Source: Nocardia gamkensis NBRC 108242 (lineage in GTDB: Bacteria; Actinomycetota; Actinomycetes; Mycobacteriales; Mycobacteriaceae). Taken from it: 64,000 nt of DNA. The notes beneath the pieces are model-generated. The model was not told the origin of the DNA and did not search any database. It worked only from the letters and a program-made list of their open reading frames with translations. The position numbers and the translations under genes are program-made. The number at the start of each line of letters is the position of its first letter. The stretch's first letter is position 1. Where the stretch lies: NCBI RefSeq assembly GCF_001612985.1, contig NZ_BDBM01000005.1, positions 62,001 through 126,000 of the forward strand. The letters are read 5' to 3'. Below are positions 9,707 to 19,744 of this stretch, one piece after another.

Positions 9707-10855
9707 ATGACTACCAGCCCCGCGGTTTCCGGTGGGCAGGCCACCGTCCCCAGTGATTTCGTCAGCGGCCTCGAGGGCGTGGTGGCGTTCACCACCGACA
9801 TCGCCGAACCCGACAAGGACGGCGGCGCGCTGCGCTACCGCGGCGTCGACATCGAGGACCTCGTCGAAGGCCGGGTGACCTTCGGTGACGTGTGGGCGCT
9901 GCTGGTCGACGGATCGTTCGGGCGCGGCCTGCCGCCCGCCGAACCCTTCCCGCTCCCGGTGCACACCGGCGACGTGCGCGTCGACGTGCAGGCCGGGCTG
10001 GCCATGCTCGCGCCGATCTGGGGCTACCAGCCCCTGCTGGACATCGACGACGAGACCGCCCGCGAGAACCTCGCCCGGGCCTCGGTCATGGCGCTGTCCT
10101 ACGTCGCGCAGTCCGCGCGCGGCATCTACCAGCCCGCGGTCCCGCAGAAGAAGATCGATGAGTGCACCACGGTCACCGAGCGCTTCATGACCCGCTGGAA
10201 GGGTGACCCCGACCCGCGCCACACCGACGCCATCGACGCCTACTGGGTCTCCGCCGCCGAGCACGGCATGAACGCCTCCACCTTCACCTCCCGGGTGATC
10301 GCCTCGACCGGCGCCGACGTCGCGGCCGCGCTGTCCGGCGCGATCGGCGCCATGTCCGGTCCGCTGCACGGCGGCGCGCCCGCGCGCGTGCTGCCGATGA
10401 TCGAGGAGGTCGAGCGGACCGGCGACGCGCGAGCCCTGGTCAAGGGCATCCTGGACCGCAAGGAGAAGCTGATGGGCTTCGGTCACCGGGTCTACCGGGC
10501 CGAGGACCCGCGCGCCCGCGTCCTGCGCGCCACCGCGAAGCGGCTGGCCGCGCCGCGCTACGAGGTCGCCGCCGCGCTCGAGCAGGCCGCCCTGGCGGAG
10601 CTGCGCGAGCGTCGTCCGGACCGCGCCATCGAGACCAACGTGGAGTTCTGGGCCGCGGTGATCCTGGACTTCGCCGAGGTGCCCGCGCACATGATGCCCG
10701 CCATGTTCACCTGCGGCCGCACCGCGGGCTGGTGCGCGCACATCCTGGAGCAGAAGCAGCTGGGCAAGCTGGTGCGCCCGGCTGCCATCTACACCGGCCC
10801 CGGCCCCCGCAAACCCGAAGAGGTCGCGGGCTGGGCGACGATCGCGCACACGTAA
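9707..10855 (+). CDS. citA: Citrate synthase 2 (CitA)
   Basis: 382-residue short citrate synthase lacking the N-terminal beta domain of GltA; it is the orthologue of M. tuberculosis CitA (Rv0889c), which sits beside serC there too. Catalytic His are in GPLHGGAPARV and [15 protein letters not shown]. At the place of the catalytic Asp the sequence reads NVEFWAA, so Glu replaces Asp (GltA has NVDFYTG). It therefore may be a slow or differently tuned citrate or methylcitrate synthase. AAGGAGAG at 9692-9699 precedes the ATG. Confidence 0.9.
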   Translation: MTTSPAVSGGQATVPSDFVSGLEGVVAFTTDIAEPDKDGGALRYRGVDIEDLVEGRVTFGDVWALLVDGSFGRGLPPAEPFPLPVHTGDVRVDVQAGLAMLAPIWGYQPLLDIDDETARENLARASVMALSYVAQSARGIYQPAVPQKKIDECTTVTERFMTRWKGDPDPRHTDAIDAYWVSAAEHGMNASTFTSRVIASTGADVAAALSGAIGAMSGPLHGGAPARVLPMIEEVERTGDARALVKGILDRKEKLMGFGHRVYRAEDPRARVLRATAKRLAAPRYEVAAALEQAALAELRERRPDRAIETNVEFWAAVILDFAEVPAHMMPAMFTCGRTAGWCAHILEQKQLGKLVRPAAIYTGPGPRKPEEVAGWATIAHT

Positions 10856-10903
10856 CCGAAGGCCACACACGGCCACGAGCCGGGCGTCACCGCGGAAGAC
10901 GTT

Positions 10904-11515
10904 GTGCCGCTGTCACGTCCGGCTCGCGTCGCACCCGGCATATTCGACGCCTGCGGCGGCCCAGGCAACAACGACATCGATGAGTCGCTGGTGAACTTCC
11001 TGATCACCGAGCGGATTCCCGCGACGCTGTTCCTCGACAAGCGCTGGATCGAGGCCAACCGTGCGCGTGCCGCGCAGTTGGCGGCGAATTCGCTGTTCGA
11101 ACTCGCCGATCACGGCGTCGCGCGCGAACCGCTCTCGGTGAACGGCCGCGAAGCCTATGGCATCGCGGGGACCGGGTCGGCGCGGGAGGCCGCCGACGAA
11201 GTGTGGGCCAACCACGAGTTGCTGACCGCGCTGACCGGCGCGCCGCCGCGATTCTTCCGCGCGGGCACCGCGCATTACGACGATGTCGCGGTGTCCATCG
11301 TCAACGAATTGGGCGAAACTCCGGTCGGTTTCGGTATCAACGCCGATTTCGGCGCGACCGCGCCGGCCGTCGATGTGCAAGCGGCGATGAATGCCGTCGC
11401 CCCGGGCGCTATTGCGCTGGCCCATATGCACCGGCCGCATTCGGGAACCGCGGCGGGAATGGCCGCGGCGCTACCGAAGATCCGCGCGATGGGTTTCACC
11501 TTCGTGCATCTGTAG
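10904..11515 (+). CDS. Polysaccharide deacetylase family protein, shortened
   Basis: 203-residue NodB-fold protein. FDACGG near residue 14 holds the catalytic-base Asp, and FRAGTAHYDDVA and the C-terminal ALAHMHRP supply later motifs. The usual signal peptide and most of the first strand are missing, so nothing directs it outside the cell. In exported relatives the metal motif reads like HGTRHLPLSV, but here it is HGVAREPLSV, so the second zinc-binding His is Glu. It may be a decaying or non-catalytic member. Start is GTG with no clear ribosome site and could be misplaced. Confidence 0.6.
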   Translation: MPLSRPARVAPGIFDACGGPGNNDIDESLVNFLITERIPATLFLDKRWIEANRARAAQLAANSLFELADHGVAREPLSVNGREAYGIAGTGSAREAADEVWANHELLTALTGAPPRFFRAGTAHYDDVAVSIVNELGETPVGFGINADFGATAPAVDVQAAMNAVAPGAIALAHMHRPHSGTAAGMAAALPKIRAMGFTFVHL

Positions 11516-11539
11516 CCGCTCGGCCGATTCGCCCGCCGT

Positions 11540-13367
<1,828 letters not shown>

Positions 13368-13577
13368 GCGCCGCGTAATTGGATCCGACGGCCGCAACAC
13401 GCCCGGGATCGACACGCCGCGGAATTAGGCGCAGCGGAGCAAACAGAGCAGATTAGCGGGGCGCGGACGTCTCTCCGGAGATTTCCGTGCCGCGTGTCCT
13501 GCCCCATGAATCTCAGATGTGCACTACTGTTTCGGAAAGTGGGCGGTGTCGCGAGTCGACGCGATAAGGAGGTAACG

Positions 13578-14612
13578 GTGCGTGAACTTCGAGTGATCGG
13601 GGTGACGCCCGACTCCACGCACATCGTGTGTATCGACACCGAGTCCGGTCAGAAGTTCCGGCTGCCCGCCGACGACAAACTGCGAGCCGCCGCGCGCGGA
13701 GACCTTGCCCGATTCGGCCAGATTGAGATCGAAATGGAAGCAACTATGCGTCCCCGCGATATCCAGGCCCGTATTCGCGCAGGGGCCTCCGTAGAACAGG
13801 TCACCGAAGAATCCGGAATGCCGGCCAGTCGCGTCGAGCGATTCGCCTATCCGGTCCTGCTGGAGCGAGCCCGCGCCGCCGAACTCGCCCAGAAGGCGCA
13901 CCCGGTCCGCCCCGACGGTCCCGCCGTGGACACCCTCATCGATGTGGTCACCGCCGCGTTCACCGCGCGCGGACACAACATCGAGGGCGCCGAATGGGAC
14001 GCTTGGAAGGACGAGAAGGGCTACTGGGTCGCCCAGTTGCAGTGGCAGAACGGGCGTTCCGAGATCGCCGCGCACTGGCGTTACCAGCCGGACGCGCACG
14101 GCGGCTCGGTCTCACCGCTCGACGACCCGGCTTCCGATCTGATCGATCCGGATTTCGGGCGCGCGCTGCGCGGGCTGGCGACGATCGTGCCTCCCGAACC
14201 CGAACCGGCCCCGCCGCAGCCGGAACCGGTGGTCGAACCGCGTCCCGCTCCCGCCCCGGCTGCGCCGCCCACCCGGCCGGCGAGCAGGCAGAGTCAGCCC
14301 ACGCTGGACGAATACTACGAACAGCGGGCCGTCGCTTCCGGCGGCAGCGCCGCCGCGATCCCGGCGGCGGCCACCAGCGCCGCTCCCGCAGCGGCCGGTA
14401 CCGCGACCCCCGCGGCTGCCGGTAACGCGGTGCCCGCCAACGGCGCCGCGACCACCACGGCGGAGCCCACCGCGCCCGCGCCCGCCGCCACCGAGGAGCC
14501 CGCGAAGCCCGCAGCCAAGGCTCCGGCGAAGCCGAGTCGCGCCAAGCGCGGCAAGGCTCCGATGCCGTCCTGGGAGGACGTGCTGCTCGGGGTGCGCAGC
14601 TCGGGTCACTGA
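13578..14612 (+). CDS. sepH: Septation protein SepH
   Basis: 344-residue cytoplasmic protein of the DUF3071 family, orthologue of M. tuberculosis Rv0883c. SepH binds FtsZ and stimulates its assembly at the division septum in Streptomyces and mycobacteria. The N-terminal domain (1 to about 200: MRELRVIGVTPDSTHIVC, FRLPADDKLRAA, IQARIRAGASVEQVTEESGM helix-turn-helix-like, and EWDAWKDEKGYWVAQLQW) is conserved; the rest is Pro/Ala-rich and disordered, ending KAPMPSWEDVLLGVRSS. GTG is preceded by a perfect AAGGAGG at 13566-13572, the strongest ribosome site in the window. Confidence 0.92.
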   Translation: MRELRVIGVTPDSTHIVCIDTESGQKFRLPADDKLRAAARGDLARFGQIEIEMEATMRPRDIQARIRAGASVEQVTEESGMPASRVERFAYPVLLERARAAELAQKAHPVRPDGPAVDTLIDVVTAAFTARGHNIEGAEWDAWKDEKGYWVAQLQWQNGRSEIAAHWRYQPDAHGGSVSPLDDPASDLIDPDFGRALRGLATIVPPEPEPAPPQPEPVVEPRPAPAPAAPPTRPASRQSQPTLDEYYEQRAVASGGSAAAIPAAATSAAPAAAGTATPAAAGNAVPANGAATTTAEPTAPAPAATEEPAKPAAKAPAKPSRAKRGKAPMPSWEDVLLGVRSSGH

Positions 14613-14905
14613 GTCCTTCCCCGCCACGCCCGGTCTTCCGGGTAGTACCGATCCCGGACGCGCGAGCGCGTTCGAGTGCCGGATATTTCCGTGCAGCGCC
14701 CGTGCGCTCGCGAAAACTGTGATCACGAACCGATGTTCGCGGTGTGAAGCCGCACCGCGACCGGTGCGGGGCGAGTAAATTTTCGGTGTGGTCGACGACG
14801 TGCGTCGGCGCCGGGCAGGTCACCGCAGCGGTGCGCCGGTCGGCGTCTCCGGGCGTTGCTCGAAGTTCGCGGAGTTGATTCGTGCGACTATCGGGAGGTG
14901 CCGGA

Positions 14906-15649
14906 ATGCTATCCAAGGCTTGGTCGCTCTGGTACGTCGACGCACCCGATCCCCGTACGGTACTGCGCGCGAACCACAATCCGGATCCCTCGGCCGCACT
15001 GGCACTGGCGAAGCAACTGCACGAGGACCGTGATGTGCGGCCGGTCATGGTCGGCACACTCGCGGGTTGCGCGGGCCCGGCCGCGGATGAGGTGTGCATC
15101 GGTTGCTTTCCCGGCGTGACGGTGCTGTGCTCGGCCCAGTCCGCGCGCATCCACCCGACCGAGATACCGGAGTTGCTGGTGCGGCCGCTCGCCTCGGAGC
15201 ACACCTACTTGGTGTCGTTCGACGTCGAGCACGGCTGGGGCGCGTTCGCCCATTGGGAGCGCGGCGAATTCCGCAGGTCGTTCAGCTCGACCCGGGTGCG
15301 CATCCTGGAGGACGAGGGTCTTCCGCTGGTGTGGGAGCGGCCGTACTGGGCAGGCGAGCATCCGGTGCGCCGGCGCGCGGGCGAACTGCCCGACCCGCAT
15401 TCGCTGCCGTTCGATCCGCCGGACTTCGCCGACGCGGCCAACGACGAATGGCTCGGTTTCCACTACCGCGCGCCGGCCGCGCCCGGGGGGCTCGCGCCGG
15501 GCGACATCCCCGTCTGCAAGTTCGCGCTGCACCCCAAGGGCACGATGCCCGATTCGCCGATGCGCAGCGCGGCCGATGGCGGGGCGCACAACCCCGCGCG
15601 CAGGCGCGGCCTGTTCGGCTGGCTGCGCGGACACGACCCCGTCGGCTAG
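14906..15649 (+). CDS. DUF6928-like protein
   Basis: 247-residue cytoplasmic protein of unknown function. The order of conserved stretches, FPGVTVLCSAQS, DVEHGWGAFAHWERGEFRRSFS, the acidic EDEGLPLVWERPYWAGEHPV and LPFDPPDFADAANDEWLGFHY, matches the actinobacterial DUF6928 family as I know it. The C-terminal 40 residues are basic and low in complexity. I chose the ATG at 14906 because GGGAGG at 14893-14898 precedes it; an in-frame GTG at 14882 is possible. Its stop shares the bases CTAG with the stop of the opposite gene. Confidence 0.6.
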   Translation: MLSKAWSLWYVDAPDPRTVLRANHNPDPSAALALAKQLHEDRDVRPVMVGTLAGCAGPAADEVCIGCFPGVTVLCSAQSARIHPTEIPELLVRPLASEHTYLVSFDVEHGWGAFAHWERGEFRRSFSSTRVRILEDEGLPLVWERPYWAGEHPVRRRAGELPDPHSLPFDPPDFADAANDEWLGFHYRAPAAPGGLAPGDIPVCKFALHPKGTMPDSPMRSAADGGAHNPARRRGLFGWLRGHDPVG

Positions 15650-15936
15650 CCGCCGAGCAGCAGCACGATCCATCCGAGCAGCACACCCGCCGCACCGCCG
15701 CCGATCACCCACCGCGTCACCGGAGCGAAACGCCAGCGCCAAGCGGTGGGCGCGGCGCCGCCGACCGCGACCAGATTCACCGCCACCGCGAGCAACGGGT
15801 GCACTTCGGCCAGCGCGGCCCCGAACGAATACACCGCGACCGCGGCCAGCAGCGCCACCATCACCGCCACGGTCAGCCCCGCACCCCAGGGCGTCGGGTC
15901 CTGGTAGGACGGATACGGACGATACGGTCCGGTCAC
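15646..15936 (-). CDS. DUF2537-like small membrane protein
   Basis: 96 residues with three hydrophobic spans (about 17-37, 41-62 and 73-94), orthologous in position to M. tuberculosis Rv0882. After a short Pro/Tyr-rich start (TGPYRPYPSYQDPTPW) it is nearly all membrane. GTG at 15936 overlaps the stop of the upstream methyltransferase by four bases (GTGA), so the two are translationally coupled. A longer frame to 16197 lies wholly inside the methyltransferase gene and is rejected. Function unknown. Confidence 0.7.
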   Translation of the reverse strand: MTGPYRPYPSYQDPTPWGAGLTVAVMVALLAAVAVYSFGAALAEVHPLLAVAVNLVAVGGAAPTAWRWRFAPVTRWVIGGGAAGVLLGWIVLLLGG

Positions 15937-16736
15937 GCCGTCCTCACCCGCTCGTAGAACGCCATCGCGGCCGCCGTCGCGACATTGAGCGAATCGGTGC
16001 CGGGCGTCATGGGAATGCGCGCGCGGACGTCGGTGGCCCGCATCGCCTCCTCGGTCAGTCCCGGCCCTTCGGCCCCGAGCAACAACGCCACCCGCTCCCC
16101 CGTCATCGCCACCGCCAGATTCGCCGCCGCCGGATCGGGAGTAAGAGCGATGATCTGGAATCCCTTGCGCCGCAGTATATCCAGCCCGGCGGGCCACTGC
16201 GGCACGGACGCGAACGGAATCCGCAGCACATGCCCCATCGATACCCGCACGGCGCGGCGATACAACGGGTCGGCACAGCGGTCGCCGAACAGGATCGCGT
16301 CGGCTCCCAGTCCGGCCGCGTTGCGGAACATGGCGCCGAGGTTCTCGTGGTCGTTGACGCCCTCGAGCACCGCGACGGTGCGCGCCTTCTCGAGCACCTC
16401 GTCCATGCCGAGCTCGGCGGGGCGGCGGGCGACGGCCAGCACGCCGCGGTTGAGGTGGAACCCGACCACCTCGGCCATCACCTCGGCCGTCGCGCGGTAG
16501 TACGGCACGTCGACGGCCGTCAGATCGTCGGCGAGTTCGGCTCGCCTGCGCTCCACGCCGAGCAGCGCGGTGGGCGCGAAGCGCGAATCGAGCATCCGCT
16601 GGACCACCACGACGCCCTCGGCGATCACCAGCCCCTTGCGCCCGGGCAGATCGGGCCTGCGGTCGACCGACTTGAGATCACGGAAGTCGTCGACCCTGGG
16701 GTCCGCGGGGTCATCGATATCGATCACTTCGGCCAC
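15933..16736 (-). CDS. TrmH/SpoU-type RNA 2'-O-methyltransferase
   Basis: 267-residue SPOUT methyltransferase, orthologue of M. tuberculosis Rv0881, probably acting on rRNA or tRNA ribose. Motif 1 (VAVLEGVNDHENLGAMFRNAAGLGADAILFGD), motif 2 (LLLGAEGPGLTEEAM) and motif 3 (ARIPMTPGTDSLNVATAAAMAFYE) form the knotted SAM site; the N-terminal 100 residues are the substrate-binding domain. GTG at 16736 was chosen because conserved sequence begins there; the frame continues to 16934 without similarity. CAGGAT lies six bases before it. Confidence 0.88.
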   Translation of the reverse strand: MAEVIDIDDPADPRVDDFRDLKSVDRRPDLPGRKGLVIAEGVVVVQRMLDSRFAPTALLGVERRRAELADDLTAVDVPYYRATAEVMAEVVGFHLNRGVLAVARRPAELGMDEVLEKARTVAVLEGVNDHENLGAMFRNAAGLGADAILFGDRCADPLYRRAVRVSMGHVLRIPFASVPQWPAGLDILRRKGFQIIALTPDPAAANLAVAMTGERVALLLGAEGPGLTEEAMRATDVRARIPMTPGTDSLNVATAAAMAFYERVRTA

Positions 16737-16848
16737 CGCTCCATCCTGCCGGGCGGTCGCGGCACAGGCCGAATCGGTGTTCGCCAGGCGGTCGCGAGCC
16801 ACGGATAATCCGGTGCGTGCTGGTGCGCGAACGTGAGATCGTCGAGGC

Positions 16849-18051
16849 ATGACCTCCTCGGGAATCACGGTTCGGTCGGCCACCGCGGACGACGCGCCCG
16901 CGATCACGACGCTGGTCGAGACCTCGTTCGGCACCCGCTACGACTCGGCCGAGATGCGGGGGACACCGCTGCTGTTCCCATTGGAGAACTCGATCGTGGC
17001 GGTCGAGGGAGGGGAGGTCGTCGGGCACACGCAGTCCACCACCATGACGGTGACGGTGCCCGGCGAGCGGACCGTGCGGGTGTGCGGCATCGCGGGCGTC
17101 GGAGTGGCGCCGACGCACCGGCGGCGCGGCATCCTGCGCGCCATGTACACCGAGCAGCACCGGCGCGTCGAGGCGGCAGGCCTGCCACTGACCATGTTCA
17201 CGGCGAGCGAAGGCGGCATCTACGGCCGGTTCGGCTACGGCACCGCGACGCGGGAGAACGCGGTCGGCATCGACCGCCGGTTCGCGGCGTTCCTTCCGTC
17301 GACGCCCGATCCCGGCGGTGTCACGCTGCGGCCGCCTGCCGACCTGCGCTCGGCCGCGGAAGCGATCTACGACCGCTGGCGCAGGCTGGTGCCCGGCGCA
17401 CAGGTGCGCCCGGCGGCAGCCTGGGACATCGTGTTCGATGATCCCGAGCGTTACCGCGAGGGCGGCAGCACGCTGTTCGGACTCCTGCACGCCGACGGCT
17501 ACGCGCTCTACCGGTACCACGCGGACGGCAGGGCGCGGACGGTGGAAGTCGTCGAACTACGGACGGTCACCGCCGAAGCGCACGCGGCTCTGTGGCGGGC
17601 CCTGCTCGGCCTCGATCTGGTACGGCGGGTGGATGCCGTGCTCACCGACCACGACCCGCTGCCCTATCTGCTGACCGATCCACGGCTGGTGCGCACCACC
17701 GCCCGCTACGACGGACTGTGGCTTCGCCTGATGGACGTCCCGGCGGCGTTGACGGCGCGCGGCTACGCGGACGACCTGGATGTGACGCTCGCGGTGACCG
17801 ACCCGTTCCGGAACGCGAGCGGCACGTTCGCGCTGCGCGTGCGGAGCGGACTGGCGGAATGCGAACCGACCGATCGCGCGGCCGATCTCGAACTCGGCAT
17901 CGACGTGCTCGGCAGCATGTATCTCGGCGCGTATCCCGCGCGGGTGTTCGCGGCGGCGAACCGGTTGCGGGCCAAGGATTCCGCCCACATCCGCGCACTC
18001 GACGACGCCTTCCGCGCGGAACGCGACGCGATGCTCGGTTGGTTCTTCTGA
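16849..18051 (+). CDS. GNAT N-acetyltransferase, Eis family
   Basis: 400 residues in the three-part Eis layout: N-terminal GNAT domain with the acetyl-CoA motif VGVAPTHRRRGILRAMYTEQH (about 83-103), a second GNAT-like domain, and a C-terminal sterol-carrier-like domain (about 300-400) ending in the free C-terminal Phe whose carboxylate is the catalytic base in Eis. TMFTASEGGIYGRFGYG is the strong family signature. Eis proteins acetylate amino groups of aminoglycosides, peptides or polyamines; the natural substrate here is unknown. It is not proof of drug resistance. Confidence 0.88.
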   Translation: MTSSGITVRSATADDAPAITTLVETSFGTRYDSAEMRGTPLLFPLENSIVAVEGGEVVGHTQSTTMTVTVPGERTVRVCGIAGVGVAPTHRRRGILRAMYTEQHRRVEAAGLPLTMFTASEGGIYGRFGYGTATRENAVGIDRRFAAFLPSTPDPGGVTLRPPADLRSAAEAIYDRWRRLVPGAQVRPAAAWDIVFDDPERYREGGSTLFGLLHADGYALYRYHADGRARTVEVVELRTVTAEAHAALWRALLGLDLVRRVDAVLTDHDPLPYLLTDPRLVRTTARYDGLWLRLMDVPAALTARGYADDLDVTLAVTDPFRNASGTFALRVRSGLAECEPTDRAADLELGIDVLGSMYLGAYPARVFAAANRLRAKDSAHIRALDDAFRAERDAMLGWFF

Positions 18052-18094
18052 CGACCCGCGCCGCACAGGCGCCGCGGGCTGGCATGCTGGTCTC

Positions 18095-18496
18095 ATGAAG
18101 CCGATTCAGCTGGTTCTCAACATCCTGTGGCTGGTCTTCGCCGGGTTCTGGCTGGCGCTGGGCTACATCGTGGCCGGCATCATCTGCTTCATCCTGATCA
18201 TCACGATTCCCTTCGGCCTCGCGTCGTTCCGGATCGCCGCCTACGTGCTGTGGCCGTTCGGGCGGACCACTGTGGAGAAGCCGGGTGCGGGCGCGGGCTC
18301 ACTGATCGGCAACATCATCTGGTTCATCGTCGCGGGCTGGTGGCTGGCGCTGGGCCACCTGCTCACCAGCATCCCGCTGTTCGTCTCGATCATCGGGATC
18401 CCGTTCGGCTGGGCCAACCTGAAGTTCATCCCGATTTCGCTGTTCCCGCTGGGCCGGGAGATCGTGGACAGCGACCGTCCGTTCGGGGAACGGTAG
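18095..18496 (+). CDS. YccF domain membrane protein
   Basis: 133 residues with two tandem YccF repeats, each N-I-x-W ... FAGFWLALGYIVAGI ... IPFG; the second is NIIWFIVAGWWLALGHLLTSIPLF ... GIPFGWANLKF. Together they form about four membrane segments with the proline-glycine IPFG turns. Function unknown; a role as a small inner-membrane channel or scaffold has been suggested for the family only by analogy. CATGCT lies six bases before the ATG and there is no ribosome site, suggesting a leaderless mRNA. Confidence 0.85.
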   Translation: MKPIQLVLNILWLVFAGFWLALGYIVAGIICFILIITIPFGLASFRIAAYVLWPFGRTTVEKPGAGAGSLIGNIIWFIVAGWWLALGHLLTSIPLFVSIIGIPFGWANLKFIPISLFPLGREIVDSDRPFGER

Positions 18497-18530
18497 CCGC
18501 GGTCATCACCCTGCCGCCCCGCGACAGTTA

Positions 18531-18546
18531 TGTGATCTGCATCACA
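18531..18546. promoter_or_regulatory. CRP/GlxR-type cAMP-receptor site
   Basis: TGTGATCTGCATCACA is a perfect match to the actinobacterial CRP consensus TGTGA-N6-TCACA. It lies 116 bp upstream of the small membrane protein gene at 18662 and 34 bp after the yccF-like gene, so the downstream gene is the likely target. Confidence 0.7.
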
Positions 18547-18661
18547 GAGTGTTAACGAAATCACATCTCCGTGCGAATGTTAGCTAGAAGGTAACTGATC
18601 TTTTCCAGTGCCCATCGCACCCCGAGCGGGTGCCGAGCCGACCGCACAGGAGGGCTCCACC

Positions 18662-18901
18662 ATGACCGACCGCACCGCCCGCAGGCCCGACTCGGAGACC
18701 GCCCCGCTCGCGCCGATCGCGGTGACCCTGGGGCTGCTGCTGCTCATCGGCGCGGGCGCCCGGCTCACCCATCTGCCCCGATGGGCCGACGACTACGGCG
18801 TCCTGGTCTATCCGGCCTTCGTCCTCTGCCTGACCATCGCGGGCGGCCTGCTGTGGTGGGGCGGCGGGATCATTCTCCGGCTCGTCCGCACGAACCGTTG
18901 A
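18662..18901 (+). CDS. Small two-span membrane protein
   Basis: 79 residues, not recognised. After a charged N-terminus (TDRTARRPDSET) come two hydrophobic helices, about 16-36 (PIAVTLGLLLLIGAGARL) and 47-70 (LVYPAFVLCLTIAGGLLWWGGGII), and a basic tail (LRLVRTNR). The ATG at 18662 follows AGGAGG at 18648-18653 with eight bases between; a longer GTG frame from 18608 would include the ribosome site and is rejected. An upstream CRP box suggests control by cAMP, hence by carbon or energy state. Confidence 0.65.
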   Translation: MTDRTARRPDSETAPLAPIAVTLGLLLLIGAGARLTHLPRWADDYGVLVYPAFVLCLTIAGGLLWWGGGIILRLVRTNR

Positions 18902-18942
18902 GCCGGGCCGCCATCGGCGGCGAGTCGATGAATTCCGTTGCG

Positions 18943-19380
18943 CTACTCGGACTCCGCGACGATCTGCTTCATGATCGCCACCGCCCGGGTCAGCACGACG
19001 AGCTGCTCCTCGGTGAGCGTCGACAGTTGCTCGGTCATCCACGCCTCACGTGCGCTGGCTTCGTCGGCGATGAGCGCGCGGCCCGCCTGGGACAGCGAGA
19101 CGATGATCTGACGGCCATCGGTGGGATGCGGGTTGCGTTCCACCAGATCGAGATCGGTGAGCGAGGCGATCACGCGGGTCATCGAGGGGGGCTGCACGCG
19201 TTCCTTCGCGGCGAGCGCGCCCGGCGTCATCGCTCCCTCGCGCGCGAGGGTGGCGAGCGCGGAGAGTTGCGTCAGCGAGATCTGCGAGTCGGCACGACGG
19301 CCGCGCAGGTGTCGCGTCAGTCGAACGACCGCCAGCGAGAGCTCACCAGCAAGGGCTCTGACATCCGATGGCGTTGTCAC
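18943..19380 (-). CDS. MarR-family transcriptional regulator
   Basis: 145-residue winged-helix repressor, orthologue of M. tuberculosis Rv0880. ISLTQLSALATLAREGAMTPGALAAKERVQPPSMTRVIASL is the helix-turn-helix, followed by the wing (DGRQIIVSLSQAGRA) and C-terminal dimerisation helices. GTG at 19380 was chosen over the upstream frame to 19473 because TATCGT stands eight bases before it, the orthologue has the same length, and this leaves the 24-bp palindrome at 19453-19476 outside the gene, where an autoregulatory operator belongs. Confidence 0.85.
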   Translation of the reverse strand: MTTPSDVRALAGELSLAVVRLTRHLRGRRADSQISLTQLSALATLAREGAMTPGALAAKERVQPPSMTRVIASLTDLDLVERNPHPTDGRQIIVSLSQAGRALIADEASAREAWMTEQLSTLTEEQLVVLTRAVAIMKQIVAESE

Positions 19381-19452
19381 AGTGGCAAACGATACGGGAC
19401 CGCGGGCGGCCGGTCGCGGCTTCCGGCCACTGGCGGACCACTCGTCGCCGCG

Positions 19453-19476
19453 CGGTTGGCGGAGCTCCGCCAACCG
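19453..19476. promoter_or_regulatory. 24-bp perfect palindrome, candidate MarR operator
   Basis: CGGTTGGCGGAG (19453-19464) is followed immediately by its exact reverse complement. It lies between the divergent marR-like gene and the DUF2530 gene, overlapping the expected -35 region of the latter. Perfect symmetry with no loop favours a dimeric protein site over a terminator; the genes diverge, so no terminator is expected here. Confidence 0.65.
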
Positions 19477-19495
19477 GGCCGATTAGGCTGAACTC

Positions 19496-19735
19496 GTGAC
19501 GCAGAAAGTCCCGCAACTCCCACCGCGCCTCACCGATCCGCGCCCCGTGCTCGCGGTCGGCAGCGCGTTGTGGCTGATCGCCACCGTTGTGGTGTGGGCG
19601 GGCGGCGACCGGTGGGCCTCGGCCCGGCCGGTCTGCCTGATGGGGCTGGTGGTCGGACTGATGGCGCTAGTGATCTATCTGGTTCAGCGGCGCGGCGCCC
19701 GGCGGGGGGACAAAGGCGCGCAGACCGGTTTGTAG
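19496..19735 (+). CDS. DUF2530-like small membrane protein
   Basis: 79 residues with two membrane helices (about 20-37 and 46-65) and a basic C-terminus (VQRRGARRGDKG). LTDPRPVLAVGSALWLIATVVVW is the DUF2530 signature; it is orthologous in position to M. tuberculosis Rv0879c. GTG at 19496 has TAGGCT (19484-19489) six bases upstream and no ribosome site, so it is probably leaderless. It is divergent from marR and shares the palindrome with it. Confidence 0.75.
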   Translation: MTQKVPQLPPRLTDPRPVLAVGSALWLIATVVVWAGGDRWASARPVCLMGLVVGLMALVIYLVQRRGARRGDKGAQTGL

Positions 19736-19744
19736 CCGATCCGG

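Noticed and set aside
10904..10990. Calling the deacetylase-like gene a pseudogene
   Set aside because: The frame is intact to its stop with later motifs preserved, so I kept it as a CDS and noted the missing parts.
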